The position numbers and the translations under genes were made by a program. A DNA stretch of 64,000 nucleotides from Dugong dugon (lineage: Eukaryota > Chordata > Mammalia > Sirenia > Dugongidae). Of this stretch, positions 12,276 to 23,759 are shown piece after piece. Under the pieces are notes generated by a model. It was not told the origin of the DNA. It did not search any database and saw only the letters and a program-made list of their open reading frames with translations. The stretch is from contig CM057481.1 in assembly GCA_030035585.1 (NCBI GenBank), positions 54,693,128 through 54,757,127 of the forward strand, given 5' to 3'. Positions within the stretch are counted from its first letter, which is position 1, and each line of letters starts with the position of its first letter.

Positions 12276-13929
12276 GTTGTTGTTTTTGTTAGGTGCTGTC
12301 GAGTCAGTTCCAACTCACAGTGACCCTATGTACAATAGAGTGAAACACTGCCTGGTCCTACACCATCCTCATAATTGTTGTTATGCTTGAGCCCATTGTT
12401 GCAGCCACTGTGTCAATCCATCTCCTTGAGGGTCTTCCTCTTTTTCACTGACCCTCTACTTTACGAAGCATGATGTCCTTCTTCAGGGACTGGTCCCTCC
12501 TGATAACATGTCCAAAGTATGTGAGATGAGATCTCACTATTCTCCCTTCTAAGGAGCATTCTGGCTGTACTTCTTCCAAGACAGATTGGTTCATTTTTTT
12601 GGCAGTCCATGGTATATTCAATATTCTTCACCAACACCATAATTCAAAGGCATCAATTCTTTGGTCTCACTATTCATTGTCCAGCTTTCACATGCATATG
12701 AGGCGACTGAAAACACCATGGCTTGGGTCAGGCACACCTTAGTCCTTAAAATGACATCTTTGCTTTTTAACACTTTAAAGAGATCTCTTGCAGCAGATTT
12801 TCCCAATGCAATGTATCACCTGATTTTCTGACTCTTGTTTCCATGGGCATTGATTGTGGATCCAAGCAAAATGAAATCTTTCACAACTTTAGCCTTTTCT
12901 CCATTTATCATGATGTTGTTTATTGGTCTAGTTGTAAGGATTTTTGTTTCCTTTATGTTGAGACGTAATCTATACTGAAGGCTGTAGTCTTTGATATTCA
13001 TGAGTAAGTGCTTCAAGTCCTCTTTAACTTCAGCAAGCAAGGTTATGTCATCTGCATAACGTAGGTTGTTAATGAGTCTTTGTCCAATCCTGATGTCGCG
13101 TTCTTCTTCACATAGCTCAGCTTCTCGGATTATTTGCTCCCTGTGTGTCTGTCAGTTTGTCATATTGTGGGGGCTTATGTGTGTTGCTGTGATGCTGGAA
13201 GCTATGCTACCAGTATTCAAATACCAGCAGGGTCACCCATGGTGGATAGGTTTCAGTTGAGCTTCTAGACTAAGACAGACTAGGAAGAAGGACCTGGTGG
13301 TCCACTTCTGAAAAAAATTAGCTACTAAAAACCTTATGAATAACAGTGGAACATTTTCTGATAAAGTGCCGGAAGATGAGCCCCTCAGGTTGGAAGACAC
13401 TCAAAATACAAATAGGAAAAAGCTGCCTCCTCAAAGTACAGGCAATCTTAATGATATGGATGGAGTCAAGCTTTCGGGACCTTCATTTGCTGATGTGGCA
13501 CAACTCAAAAGAAAAGAAATGCTGCAAACATCCACTAATAATCAGAATGTGGAATGTATGAAGTATGTATCTAGGAAGATTGGAAATCGCCAAAAATGAA
13601 ATGGAACGCATAAACATCGACATCCTAGGCATTACTGAGCTGAAATGCTCTGGTATTGGCCATTTTTAGTCAGACAATTATATATTCTACTATGCCGAGA
13701 ATGACAAATTGAAGAGGAAAGCCATTGCATTCATTGTCAAAAAGAACATTTCAAGATCCATCCTGAAGTACAACGCTGTCAGTGACAAGATAATATCCAT
13801 ACGCCTACAAGGAAGACCAGTTAATACGACTATTATTCAAATTTACACACCAACTACTAATGCCAAAGATGAAGAAACTGAAGATGTTTACCAACTTCTG
13901 CAGTCTGAAATTGATCAAACATTGGAGAG
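12276..13929 (-). mobile_element. RTE (BovB-like) LINE with inverted 5' half
   Basis: Two abutting parts. 12276-13140 is the minus-strand 3' portion: the 3' end GTGCTGTCGAGTCAG-like, then the C-terminal and RT region including reversed Tyr-Ala-Asp-Asp near 13050. 13147-13929 is plus-strand 5' UTR and endonuclease: Ile-Asp-Ile-Leu-Gly-Ile-Thr-Glu-Leu-Lys and Ile-Gln-Ile-Tyr-Thr-Pro-Thr-Thr. The middle of the element is missing. This 5' inversion plus deletion is the known signature of twin priming. It lies in old L1 ORF2, which resumes at about 13930. Confidence 0.87.
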
Positions 13930-13971
13930 TAGAGGTAACTTTAGTTCTTCTTTTCCAATCTGGATACCTTT

Positions 13972-14546
13972 TGTCAGAGATTGAATTTTGTCCCCCAAAA
14001 ATATCTTTCAACTTGGCTAGGCCATGATTCCCAGTATTTTGTGATTGTCCACCATTGTGTCATCTGATGTGATTTTCCTATGTGTTATAAATCCTAATCT
14101 CTGCCTGTGGTTAATGAGGCAAGACTGGGTTATGTTAAAGAGGATTAGGGTGAGTTGTAACACCCTTACTCAGGTCATATCCCTGATCCAATGTAAAGGG
14201 AATTTCCCTGCAGTGTGGCTTACATCACCTTTTATCTTACAAGAGATAAAAGGAAAGAGAAGTGAGTGGGGGGGGGGAGGGGGACCGCATACCACCAAGA
14301 AAGCCGTGCTGGGAGCAGAGCATGTCCTTTGGACTGGAAGTTCCTGTGCAGAGAAGCTCCTAGACCACGGGAAGATTGATGACAAGGACCTTCCTCCACA
14401 GTCAACAGAGAGAGAAAGCCCTCACCTGGAGCTGGTACCCTGAATTTGGACTTCTAGCCTACTAGACTGTGAGAAAATAAATGTCCATTTTTTAAAGCCA
14501 TCCACTTGTGGTATTTCTGTTATACAAGCACTAGATGACTGAGACA
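13972..14546 (+). mobile_element. Solo LTR, ERVL-MaLR (MLT1-like)
   Basis: 575 bp starting TGTCAG and ending GAGACA (TG...CA termini) with a 5-bp duplication CCTTT at 13967-13971 and 14547-14551. It begins like MaLR LTRs (GATTGAATTTTGTCCCCC) and has AATAAA with a GGTATTTCTGTTATACA stretch near the 3' end. No internal retroviral genes are present, so it is a solo LTR. It interrupts L1 ORF2. Confidence 0.88.
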
Positions 14547-14907
14547 CCTTTTATTTCTTTTTCTTGTCATATTGCTCTGGCCAGGTCTTCTAATACAATA
14601 TTGAACAGAAATGATGTAAGTGGGCACCCTTACCTTGTTCCAGATTTCAGGGGAAAGCTCTCAATCTTTCTCCATTAAATATAATGTTGGCTGTTGGCTC
14701 TTTATATATGTATTGAATCATACTGAGGAATCTCCTTCCCTTCTATTCCAATCTTTTTCAGCAAGAAAGGGTTCTGGATTTTTATCAAATGATTTTTCTG
14801 CATCCATAGAGATGATCATGTGGTTCTTTTCCTTTGTTCTATTATGTGGTGTACTACGTTGATTGATGTTCTAATGTTGAACCATCCCTGCACTCCTGGA
14901 ATAAAGC

Positions 14908-15435
14908 CTACTTTGTCATGGTGTATGAATCTTTAATATCCTGTTGGATTCTTTTTGCTAGTATTTTGTTGAGGATTTTTGCATCTATATTCATAAGAGA
15001 CATTGGCCTGTAATTTTCGTTTCTTGAGGTGTCTTTGTCTGGTTTGGGTATCAGGGTTATGTTTGCTTCATAGAATGAATTAGGGAGTATTCCTTTCTTC
15101 TCTATCTTTTGGAAGAATTTAAACAATATTGCTGTTAATTCTTCTCTGCTTGGAGAATTCCCCAGTGAAGCCACTGGGTCCAGGACTATTCTTGCTGTTG
15201 AGAGGTTTTTGATCACTGATTTGATCTCGTCACTTGTTATGGGTCTGCTGAAACTTTCTATTTCTTCTTGAGTCAGTCTGGGTAGGTTACATGCTTCAAA
15301 GAATTTGTCCATTTCATCTAGGTTATTCAGTTTGTTGCCATACAATTGTTCATAATATTCTGTCATAATTCTCTTTATTTCTGTTGGGTCAGTTGTAATG
15401 CCCCCTCTTTTGTTTTTTATTTTGGTTATTTGCAT
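14908..15435 (-). pseudogene. L1 ORF2 reverse transcriptase remnant
   Basis: 175-codon open segment of the old L1 ORF2. It covers the RT N-terminal part: Tyr-Tyr-Glu-Gln-Leu-Tyr, the Arg-Pro-Ile-Thr-Ser-Asp-Glu-Ile stretch, Ile-Pro-Lys-Pro-Asp-Lys-Asp and [11 protein letters not shown]. The catalytic Phe-Ala-Asp-Asp region lies near 12250-12275, at the breakpoint of the RTE insertion. Confidence 0.9.
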
Positions 15436-15589
15436 CTTTTCTCTTTGTCAGTCTAGCTAAAGGTTTGCCAATTGTATTGATCTTTTCAAGAACCTACTTC
15501 TGGTTTTATCGATTCTCTCTACTGTTTTTCTGTTTTCAGTTTTATTTATTTATGCTCTGATCTTTGTTATTTCCTTTCTTTTGGTAGAT

Positions 15590-15753
15590 CTGGAGCTCTG
15601 GTAGCACAGGAGTTAAGAGTTCAGCTGCTAACCAAAAGGTCGGCAGTTCAAATCCACCAGCCACTCCTTGGAAACCCTACGGAACAGTTCTACTCTGTCC
15701 TATAGGATTGCTATAAGTCAGAACTGACTCGACGGCAACGGGTTTGGTACCAG
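15590..15753 (+). mobile_element. Afrotherian SINE in L1
   Basis: Full-length plus-strand SINE (GGAGCTCTGGTAGCACAGG ... CTCGACGGCAACGGGTTTGG). TTTGGTAGAT is duplicated at 15580-15589 and 15754-15763. Confidence 0.93.
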
Positions 15754-15928
15754 TTTGGTAGATTTAGGCTTGGTTTGCTGTTCTCTCTCTTGCTCCTGGA
15801 GTTGTTGAGTTAGGCTGTTGATTTGAGATATTTCTTCTTTTTTCATGTAGGCATTTATTGCTGTAAGTTTTCCTGTGAGTACTGCCTTTGCTGTATCCCC
15901 CAAGTTCTGTTAAGTTTTGCTTTCATTT

Positions 15929-16681
15929 TCATTTGATTCTAGGAAATTTGTGATTTCTCCCTTGACCCACTGGTAGTTTAATATTGTATTGTTTACTTTC
16001 CACATGTTTGTGTATTTTCCAGGTTTTTTTTTTTCTTTTTTCTTTTCTGTTATTGATTTCTAGCTTCACTCCATTGTAGTCAGAGAAAATACTTTGTATA
16101 ATTTCAATTTTTAAAAATTTATCAAGAATTGCTTTGTGACCTAACATGTGGTCTATCCTGGAGAATGACCCATGTGCACTGGAGTAGAATGTATATTGTG
16201 CCATTGTTGGGTGGAGTGTCCTATATAAGTCTAGTTGGTTTATAGTGTCATTCAGGTTTTCTGTTTTCTTGTTGATTCTCCTTCTAGATGTTTTGTCCAA
16301 TACTGAAAGTGGTATACTAAAGTCTCCAACTATTATTGTAGTGTTATCTGTTTTTCCCTTCAATTCTACCAGAATTTGCTTTATACATTTAGGTGCTCCA
16401 GTGTTGGGTGCGTTTATATTTATGATTGTTAAATCTTCTTGATTAATGGACCCTTTTATCACTATATAATGTCCATCTTTATCTCTTCTAACATATTTTG
16501 TCTTAAAGTCTACTTTGTCTGATATTAATATTGCCATACCAGCTCTCTTTTGGCTATTATTTGCATGGAATATTTTTTTCCATCCTTTCACTTTCAACCT
16601 ATTTGTGTCTTCGGGTCTAAGGTATGTCTCTTGCAAACAGCATATAGCTGGATCAAGTTTTTTTTTAATCCATTCTGCCAT
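15929..16681 (-). pseudogene. L1 ORF2 endonuclease remnant
   Basis: 250-codon open segment with the APE-type endonuclease motifs of L1. Leu-Gln-Glu-Thr retains the metal-binding Glu and Ser-Arg-Ile-Asp-His keeps the C-terminal catalytic pair. The usual Gly-Asp-Phe-Asn-Thr-Pro motif reads Gly-Asp-Phe-Ser-Ile-Pro, losing the catalytic Asn. The true ORF2 start lies further upstream, beyond a stop. Confidence 0.9.
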
Positions 16682-16882
16682 TCTCTACCTTTTGATTGGA
16701 GCATTTAGTCCACTTACATCCAGTGTAATTACTGATAAAGTGACTTACTTCTGCCATTTTGTTATTTGTTGTTTGCGTGTCTTTGCCTTTGTCCTTGACT
16801 ACTGTTTGCTTTTGTGTTTTGTTGGATTACTGTAGTGAGTCATTTTAGTTTCCTTCTACTTTCCTTTTGTGCATGTTTTTTA

Positions 16883-18535
16883 TTTTTATTATGCTTTAGG
16901 TGAAAGTTTACAGAACAAATTAGTTTCGCATTTGATAGTTTGTAGATAAGTGTTTCATGAGCTTGGTTTCATCCCACACAATGTGTCAGCACTCTCCCCA
17001 TTTCCACCCTGGATTCCCCATTTTCTTTCGTCCTGATTTTCTATCACTTCCTGCCATCTCATCTTTGCCTTTGGGCAGATAATGCCCTTTTGATCTCATA
17101 TATTTGATTCTTCTAAGGAGTAAGTTTCTCTTGAGTGTTACTGTTTATCTTACGTGCTTGTCTATTGTTTGGCTGGGGGGTGGTCTCCAGGAATGGCTTC
17201 AGTTCCACTTCAGAAGGGTTTCTTAGGGCCATAGTCTCGGGGGTTCCTCCAGTCTCAATCAGACCAGGAAGCATGCTCTTTTTTTGCGAATTTGATTTTG
17301 TTCTATAATTTTTTCCCACTCTGTTCAGGACCCTGTTGTGATCCCAGTCAGAGCAGTCGGAAGTGGTAGCCAGGCACCATCTAGATCTTCTGGTCTCAGG
17401 GTCATGTAGGCTGTGGTTCATGTGGTCCATTAGTCCTCTGGCCTAATTGCTCCCTTGAGTCTTTGGTTTTCTTCATTCTCCTTTGCTCTGGACAGGAAAA
17501 GACCAATAGTTGTATCTTAGATGGCTGCTCGTAAGCTTTTAAGACTCCAGACACTACTCACCAAAGTAGGATGCAGAACATTGTGTTTATGTACTATATT
17601 GTGCCAATTGACATACATGTACCCCGAGTCTATGGTCCTTTGTGTTCTAGCCTAGGAATTTCATCCCGTGAGGTGTTTGCTTATGTCTAAGTGGTTTCCC
17701 TGACTATACCCTTGTGTGCTCTATATGAGCCACACCTACAGCCATGTATGTAGAAATATCCACCACTAAACCTATATTTACTGGTAGATGTGTGCCTTTA
17801 CATCCTCCTACACCTTTTGGCATATCTATCTACCTATTTGTCCATTTGTAAATTATTATTTGTTAATATTATTGCTGAAGGATTGTCTAAGCTACAGTAG
17901 CTACCATAGCTGCCCTTTATTCTTGTGTTCCTCTCAGTGTTCTCTCTTGCCTTGATCATATTGTGCTGACTTCCTTTCTGGCTTTCCTTCACAAACAGTA
18001 ACTCATGCCTTCTATCTAGTTAGTATTTTTCCCTTCCGCGCCCTCCCATCCCTGTTAACCATCAAAAAAAATTTTTTATCCTTGTATGTAAACCTTTTGT
18101 TGTTAATTTATAGTAGTGGTCTCATACAGTATTTGTCCTTTTGTGATTGACTTATTTCACTCAGCATAATGTCCTCCAAATTCATCTATGCTGTGAGATG
18201 TTTTGCGGATTCATCATTATTCTTTATTGTTGAACAGGATTCCACTGTGTGTATGTACTACAGTTTGGTAATCTATTCATCTGTTGATGGGCATTAGGTT
18301 GTTTCCAACTTTTTGCTACTGTGAATAATGCTGCAATGAACATGGGTGTGCCAATGTCTATCATGTCATGGCTCTTATTTCTTTAGGGTAAATACCTAGG
18401 AGGAGGATTGAAGGATCATAAGGTATTTCTATTTCTAGCTTTTTGAGGAAGCATCATACCATTTTCCAAAGTGGTTGTACCATTTTATATTCTCACCAAC
18501 AGTGTATAAGAGTTCCAATCTACCCACAACTTGAA
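16883..18535 (-). mobile_element. Younger L1 3' end nested in the old L1
   Basis: Minus-strand L1: tail and 3' UTR (16883-18060), then the last part of ORF2 (18100-18535) recognised from the reversed ORF2 end sequence (TTTGTCCTTTTGTGATTGAC). It is 5'-truncated in ORF2. CATGTTTTTTA is duplicated exactly at 16872-16882 and 18536-18546, and the old L1 inter-ORF region resumes immediately after. Confidence 0.9.
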
Positions 18536-20204
18536 CATGTTTTTTAGATATTTTCTTAGTGGTTACCATGGCTATTACATTTAACAGCTTGTATTTATAA
18601 CATTCTAGGGTAAGCTGGTTTCACCTTAACTTCAGTAACATACAAGAAGTTCTATATATCGTTCCTCTCCCTCTTTTGTTGTTGTTATTACTAATTATAT
18701 CCTTATACTTCATGTGCCCTATAACATAATTTTATCCTTGCTTTTTGTATATTTGTTATTAAGAAACATGAAGGACAACACAATTAGAATTATCAAGCAT
18801 GGATACTTTATTACTAACCCTTATACTTGTCCATTCATTTCCCTTTATTTAGGGATCTTTCTCTTTTATGTATAGCTTTGAATTACTTTCTAATGTTATT
18901 TTCCTTTCATCTACAGAACTTTCGTTGCCTTCTCGCTTCCAATATTTCTGAGGAGAAATCAGTACTTAATCTTACTGGGGGTCAATTTTATGTGACTGTT
19001 TGCTTCTCTCTCACTGCTTTCAGGATTCTCTCACTGGATCTTTAATTTCTGAGAGTCTAACTATGATGTCTTGGTGTAGATCTCTTTGGGTTTATCCTGA
19101 TTAGGGTTCTTTTGAGCTTCTTGGATTTGTAGATTCATGCCCTTCGTTAGACTGGGGAAATTTTCTGTCATTACTTCTTCAAATATTCTTTCTGTCCCTT
19201 TCTCTCTCTCATCTTCTTCTGGAATTCTCATGATGCGTATATTAAGTCTCTTGTCCCATAATTCCATTAAACTCAGCCTTCTTGAGCCTCTGTTCTTGTT
19301 ACTCTTCAGCCTCTGTAATTTCAACTATCTTATTCTCTAATTTGCTGATTCTTTCTTCTGCCTGATTAAATCTATTGGTACGTCCTTCTAGTGTGTTTCA
19401 CATTTCAGTTATTGTCCCCTTCAGTTGCAATATCTCTTTTTTTAGATCCACATTTTCTTCTTGCATTGTTTTCCTTATTTCTTTTAGCTCTTTATCTATG
19501 TTTTCCCTTAGGTCTTTAATTATGTTTAACATTGTTGTATTATATTCTTCCTTTTTTTTTTTTTTTTTTCATTATTTGGTCATTCCTAGATTCACTTTCA
19601 TTCCCTTTGTCATGTTCATTTGGATGGGTCATTGTTTCTCTGTTCTTTGTGTGTCTCGTGGGGGTATTTGAATTTTCAAGGATGTTAACTTTCTCAGTTC
19701 TCCCCAGTATTTGGTGGTTTTGCCCATACAACTTTCTACAAAAAACTTTCAGTTGGGCAGAGCCTTCAGTCTTTGCTTACTATTTCCTCTCCCTCTCTGA
19801 TAGCTCCTTTTCCCTCCCTAGTTTAATTAGGATTAGAAAGTTCTAGATCTTGGTTTCTAACTTTCAGTCTCTCTCTAACACACTAGAAAACACACTGTGA
19901 TCAATCCATCCACAAGCTGGCACTGCCACTCAGGCGAGCTACTGTGTATTAATCAATCTGTCCACCAGTAATCTCTTTCTGGTTATTACACCCCTCCCTT
20001 CTGTGTTTCTGTGACCATGTTTTCAGTCAGAGAACCCACACCCAGTGAGCCCCTTTCAGGGCTGTGTTGTCCTCTGGTTTTGCCCAAAGCTTCCTTCCCT
20101 GCTTGGTAGGGGCTGCTTCTACCTGAACTGGTTTCAGGAGAAGCATAAGCAGACTTACTTTGTTTCAGGAGGAGGATGGGCTGGTAATCCCCAGGAAAAT
20201 CTCC

Positions 20205-21420
20205 AAGAGATCTGTCTTGTTGGTTTCAGAGCCTCAGTGGCCCTGTTGTGGTTGGGTGGGGGGCAGTCTCAGGGGACCCTCCTCCTAGCTCCATTGTAGG
20301 GGACCTCCTGTAGTTCTTATCAGTCCAGCAGTGGATAGTTTCTAGGTGGGGGAGGGATTGTTATGCTCCAAATGGACCCCAGGGAGGTCTGCCTTGTTGC
20401 TATCAGAGCCCACCCTGTAGTATGTCGGCTTTGGGTGTAGCCTCCACTCAAGATGCCTACTTCCTAGCACACAGCAGCCTTAGTCAGCAGTCCTCAGTGC
20501 CAACTGGAAGAGGAAGCAGACAGACCCTAGATGATCCCCATGGAGGTCTGTCCTGTTGGTTTCAGAGGCCTTAGCTATGGGGTACATAGGGAGGCAGGCA
20601 GAGTGCTGACTATAGGAGCAGACTCCACTGCAGTGGCCTTCCGTAGCAGTCTGTAACACGCTGGCATCCAATAGTTACCAGGTAAGGGACGGGGTTCCAT
20701 GCTCCAGTCAGAGCCCCAAAAGGTCTGCCTTGTTGCTATCAGTACCCTACCCCAGTAGACTGCTGGCTGTGAATGCAGCCTCCACTCAAGATGCCTGCTT
20801 CCTAGCATGCAGCAGCTTCACACAGCAGTCCTCAGGGCCAACCAGAAGTGGGGGCAATCTAACACAAACTGCCTCCCAGGGAAGTCTATCCTGTTGTTTT
20901 CAGAGGCCTGAGCTATGGGGTACCCAGAGAGGCAGGTAGAATGCTAACTATGGGAGCAGACTCCACTCCAGGGTCCTTCTGTAGTCATTCACTGCAGGCT
21001 TATAGGTAACAGTGTCTGGGTGGAGGGGTTTCAACCTCTGAATGGACCTCCAGGGAAGTCAGCCTTGTTGCTATCAGAGCCCCGCCCTCCCATAGTATGC
21101 TGGCTCTTGGTGTAGCCTCCACTCAAGGTGTCTACTTCCTAGTACACAGCAGTCTCAGCAGTCCTCAGCACCGACTGGAAGGTAGAGCAGGGAGGTCTGA
21201 CTCCCTTGGAGGTCTATCCTGTTGGCATCAAAGGCCTGAGCTATGGGGTGCACAGGGAGGCAGGAAGAGAGTTGACTAGGAGAGCAAACTCCACTGTAGG
21301 GGGCCTTCTGCAGCAATTCACTGTAGGCTTGCAGCCGACAGTGTCTGGGTGGGGGCATTGCTGGCATACTCCAAACAGATCCCTGGGAACACCTGCCTTG
21401 TTGATTTTAGAGCAGAATCT
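20205..21420 (-). repeat. ~340-bp tandem monomers in the L1 5' UTR
   Basis: Three to four diverged tandem units. CCTCCACTCA recurs at 20441, 20779 and 21116; AGCTATGG at 20573, 20911 and 21239; GGTTTCAGA at 20222 and 20558. The unit is GC-rich against AT-rich surroundings. It lies directly upstream (in L1 sense) of ORF1 remnants, in the position of an L1 promoter. Confidence 0.85.
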
Positions 21421-21719
21421 TGGGGTCCTATCTCTTTGTACAGGCAGCAGGTGTGATGGTTAGGAAAACAGGTTCTTTTTCTGGGGCCACTTCGTAGCTC
21501 ATAGCAGCCGGTGACCCGTTTGGCTGGGGCGAGGGGCAGAGATGCAGGAGAAGCAATTTTCCTACCATATGCAACTCATTGATTTGTTGATTCTTGCCTG
21601 TCTGTAGTCCCCTTCTGCTCTTCTCTGCTCCCTGATTCAGAGTCCCTCAAAGCCAAGTGCTCTTTCCTTTTGTATTTCTTTCTCATTTGTGAGGAAGGGT
21701 CTGAATGATGGTCTGTTTA

Positions 21720-21731
21720 CGCCACCATCTT
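21720..21731 (-). promoter_or_regulatory. YY1-like site at L1 5' end
   Basis: The minus strand reads AAGATGGTGGCG, close to the YY1 motif (AAGATGGCGGC) that sits just inside the 5' end of mammalian L1 promoters. It marks the probable 5' end of the old L1. Confidence 0.6.
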
Positions 21732-21741
21732 CTCAGCAAGA

Positions 21742-22570
21742 ATATGCATTTTGTTAATTTACATTTTAAGAAGGGAGAGAGTTCTCCTTCTCAGGTAAAG
21801 TGTCATAATCCATTAGATGTCACAGTTAATAAAAAGCATAATATAAAATCTCTACTTTGTTCCTGAAAGCCTGTTATAGTTTTATGTTGTCCTGAATAAG
21901 GAAAGGTTGAATAGGCATCACCATCAAAACAATTCAGGGGGCTTCTTTTTATCACACTATTAACATGTTCGTTAGGACGATGTAAAATCACTGGCTTAGT
22001 TTCTACAGCGATGATGCCCGTGGAACTGCCCCGGTGCACCCTACTGTCAAATGAGCTGTATTATTATTTATGTCTAAAGAGAGTCAACTGCATTATCATA
22101 CATGAAATGCAATTTGTCACTGTGCAGAATGATCTGAAATTTGAGTCACCTTCATGCAAACTGAACTATGTGCTATTGTCACTGCTCCATTACCTCAGCT
22201 TTTTCTTTCGAACCTTAGAAAAACCTTACATTACAAATGCAGGGCAAATGAAATCTCTGAAAGAAGAATTCATCTCCTAAAGAAAAATAATGGAATGAAA
22301 CATGAAACACAACACATAACATGCGTCCTACGTCTTTTTAAATGGAAATACCATTTGAACGTCAATAACACCACTGATGTTACTCAGTGAATAATCATAA
22401 AACACGCTCATTAAAAATCCTTAAAACAATAACAAATACAAATTTAAAATAAAAGTCCCCATCTGATCTCTCTCCTTTATTTCTACTCTCTAGAAGAAAT
22501 CAATTTTAGAGTTTGCATACATTATCTATATTTAATTCTAGGCTCATTCAAATAAAACTAAATAAAAAGA
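21742..22570. other. Intronic DNA, no gene seen
   Basis: AT-rich unique-looking sequence. Short ORFs at about 21803-22390 lack recognisable domains. Confidence 0.5.
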
Positions 22571-22618
22571 CAATTATTATATATATAACAATTATATGTA
22601 TATAAATTATATATGTAT

Positions 22619-22653
<35 letters not shown>
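22571..22653. repeat. TA-rich tract and (AC)n microsatellite
   Basis: Irregular TATA tract followed by about 15 uninterrupted AC dinucleotides ending at 22653. Confidence 0.95.
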
Positions 22654-22654
<1 letters not shown>

Positions 22655-22852
22655 AGTTGCTGTCCATTCACTTCCCACTCATGGCCACTCCATGTGTGTC
22701 AGAATAGAACTGTGCTCCATAGGGTTTTCAATGGCTGATTTTTCAGAAGTAGGTTACCAGGCCTTTCTTCTGAGGTGCCTCTTGGTGGACTTGAACCTCT
22801 AATCTTTAAATTAGCAGCTAAGCATATTCAGCACTTGTACCATCCGGGGACT
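22654..22852 (-). mobile_element. Afrotherian SINE, TGTGCTCCATAGGG variant
   Basis: Minus-strand copy of the variant with the GAACTGTGCTCCATAGGG body and the GCCTTTCTTCTGAGGTGCC segment, ending in a degenerate tRNA-like head. The same variant occurs at 24018, 49846, 58884 and 63690. Confidence 0.88.
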
Positions 22853-22997
22853 ACACAGACATACATATATAATACACCATCTTAAAACAAGCATGAGGCT
22901 ATGTGACGCCTACTTTTCTTTACTTGCTTTTTTAAATTAATAATATAACATAGATAACTTTCCATGTCAAAACATCTAGATCTACCACTCATTTTAG

Positions 22998-23171
22998 CCA
23001 AACCAAAAAAACTAAACTCACTGCCATCGAGTCGACTGCAACTCATAGCAACCCTAAAGGACGGAGCAGAGCTGCCCCACAGGGTTTCCAAGGAGTGCCT
23101 GGTGGATTCGAACTGCCGACCTTTCGGTTAGCAGCCGTAGCTCTTAATCACTATGCCACCAGGATTTCCAA
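22998..23171 (-). mobile_element. Afrotherian SINE
   Basis: Full-length minus-strand copy (CATCGAGTCGACTGCAACTC ... CACTATGCCACCAGGATTTCC). TCATTTTAG is duplicated at 22989-22997 and 23172-23180. Confidence 0.93.
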
Positions 23172-23232
23172 TCATTTTAGAAGTCACCTAATATTCCATT
23201 CTAATAATAAATCTCCTAATCCTATATTGAAG

Positions 23233-23444
23233 AGGAAGGATCCCTGGTGGCACAAACAGTTAAGTATTCCGCTGCTAATCAAAAGTTTGGAAGTTAAAAC
23301 TCATCGAGTGGCTCTGTGGAAGAAAGATCTGGAGGTCTGTTTCCTTAAAGATTATAGCCATGAAAACCTTATGGAGCAGTTTTACTCCATCACGTGGGGT
23401 TGCTGTGAGTTGGTATCTACTAGAGGGCACCTAACAACAACGAC
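23233..23444 (+). mobile_element. Afrotherian SINE, long-body variant with RTE tail
   Basis: tRNA-like head, extra body segment (GTGGAAGAAAGATCTGGAGG ... AAAGATTATAGCC) and tail GGCACCTAACAACAACGAC, which matches the RTE 3' end. ATATTGAAG is duplicated at 23224-23232 and 23445-23453. Confidence 0.92.
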
Positions 23445-23607
23445 ATATTGAAGGACATTTAGGTTGCTCTCAATTTTTCACTATTATAAGTAATGCAGAA
23501 TTGAACATTTTTGCGTTCTTGAACATACTGCAGTTATATGAACTTTTGGAAGGGTGGCTTCTTTGAAACAGAATTGCTGGGAAAAGAGAGTGCCTGTCTT
23601 ACATTTT

Positions 23608-23759
23608 GATACCAAAAACCAAAAAAAAAACTGCTGCCGTCAAGTCGATTCCGACTCATAGTGACCATACGGGACAGAGTAGAACTGTCCCCTGGGTTTT
23701 CAAGGAGCAGTTGGTGGATTTAAACTGCCGACCTTTTGGTTAGCAGCTGTAGCTCTTAG
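23608..23759 (-). mobile_element. Afrotherian SINE, head incomplete
   Basis: Minus-strand copy from the A-rich (sense T-rich) tail to a degraded tRNA-like head. The first bases of the element are missing. Confidence 0.88.

Larger units (their letters stand above)
10338..21741 (-). mobile_element. Near full-length old LINE-1 with four nested insertions
   Basis: One minus-strand L1 read in segments: 3' tail as a T run at about 10338-10350; 3' UTR; ORF2 remnants at 10640-12275, 13930-13966, 14552-15579 and 15764-16720; inter-ORF region at 16720-16882 and 18547-18790; ORF1 remnants at about 18790-19340; and a long 5' UTR at 19850-21741. ORF2 endonuclease is partly open at 15929-16681: Cys-Leu-Gln-Glu-Thr and Ser-Arg-Ile-Asp-His-Met-Leu-Gly are intact, while Gly-Asp-Phe-Ser replaces the usual Gly-Asp-Phe-Asn. 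Part of the RT region is open at 14908-15435. ORF1 remnants keep Leu-Asn-Ile-Arg-Ile and Glu-Glu-Asp-Glu-Arg-Glu-Lys-Gly. Inactive. Insertions: RTE 12276-13929, LTR 13972-14546, SINE 15590-15753, L1 16883-18535. Confidence 0.85.

Noticed and set aside
13972..14546. A provirus
   Set aside because: Only one LTR with a 5-bp duplication is present and no gag, pol or env sequence, so it is a solo LTR.
20205..21420. CRISPR-like array or satellite
   Set aside because: The units are about 340 bp, diverged along their whole length and without spacers. The position at an L1 5' end explains them.
20045..21463. Several ORFs of 60-89 codons in a GC-rich stretch suggesting a gene or CpG island
   Set aside because: The GC-rich stretch is the tandem 5' UTR of an old L1, continuous with L1 ORF1 remnants. 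The ORFs repeat with the monomer.
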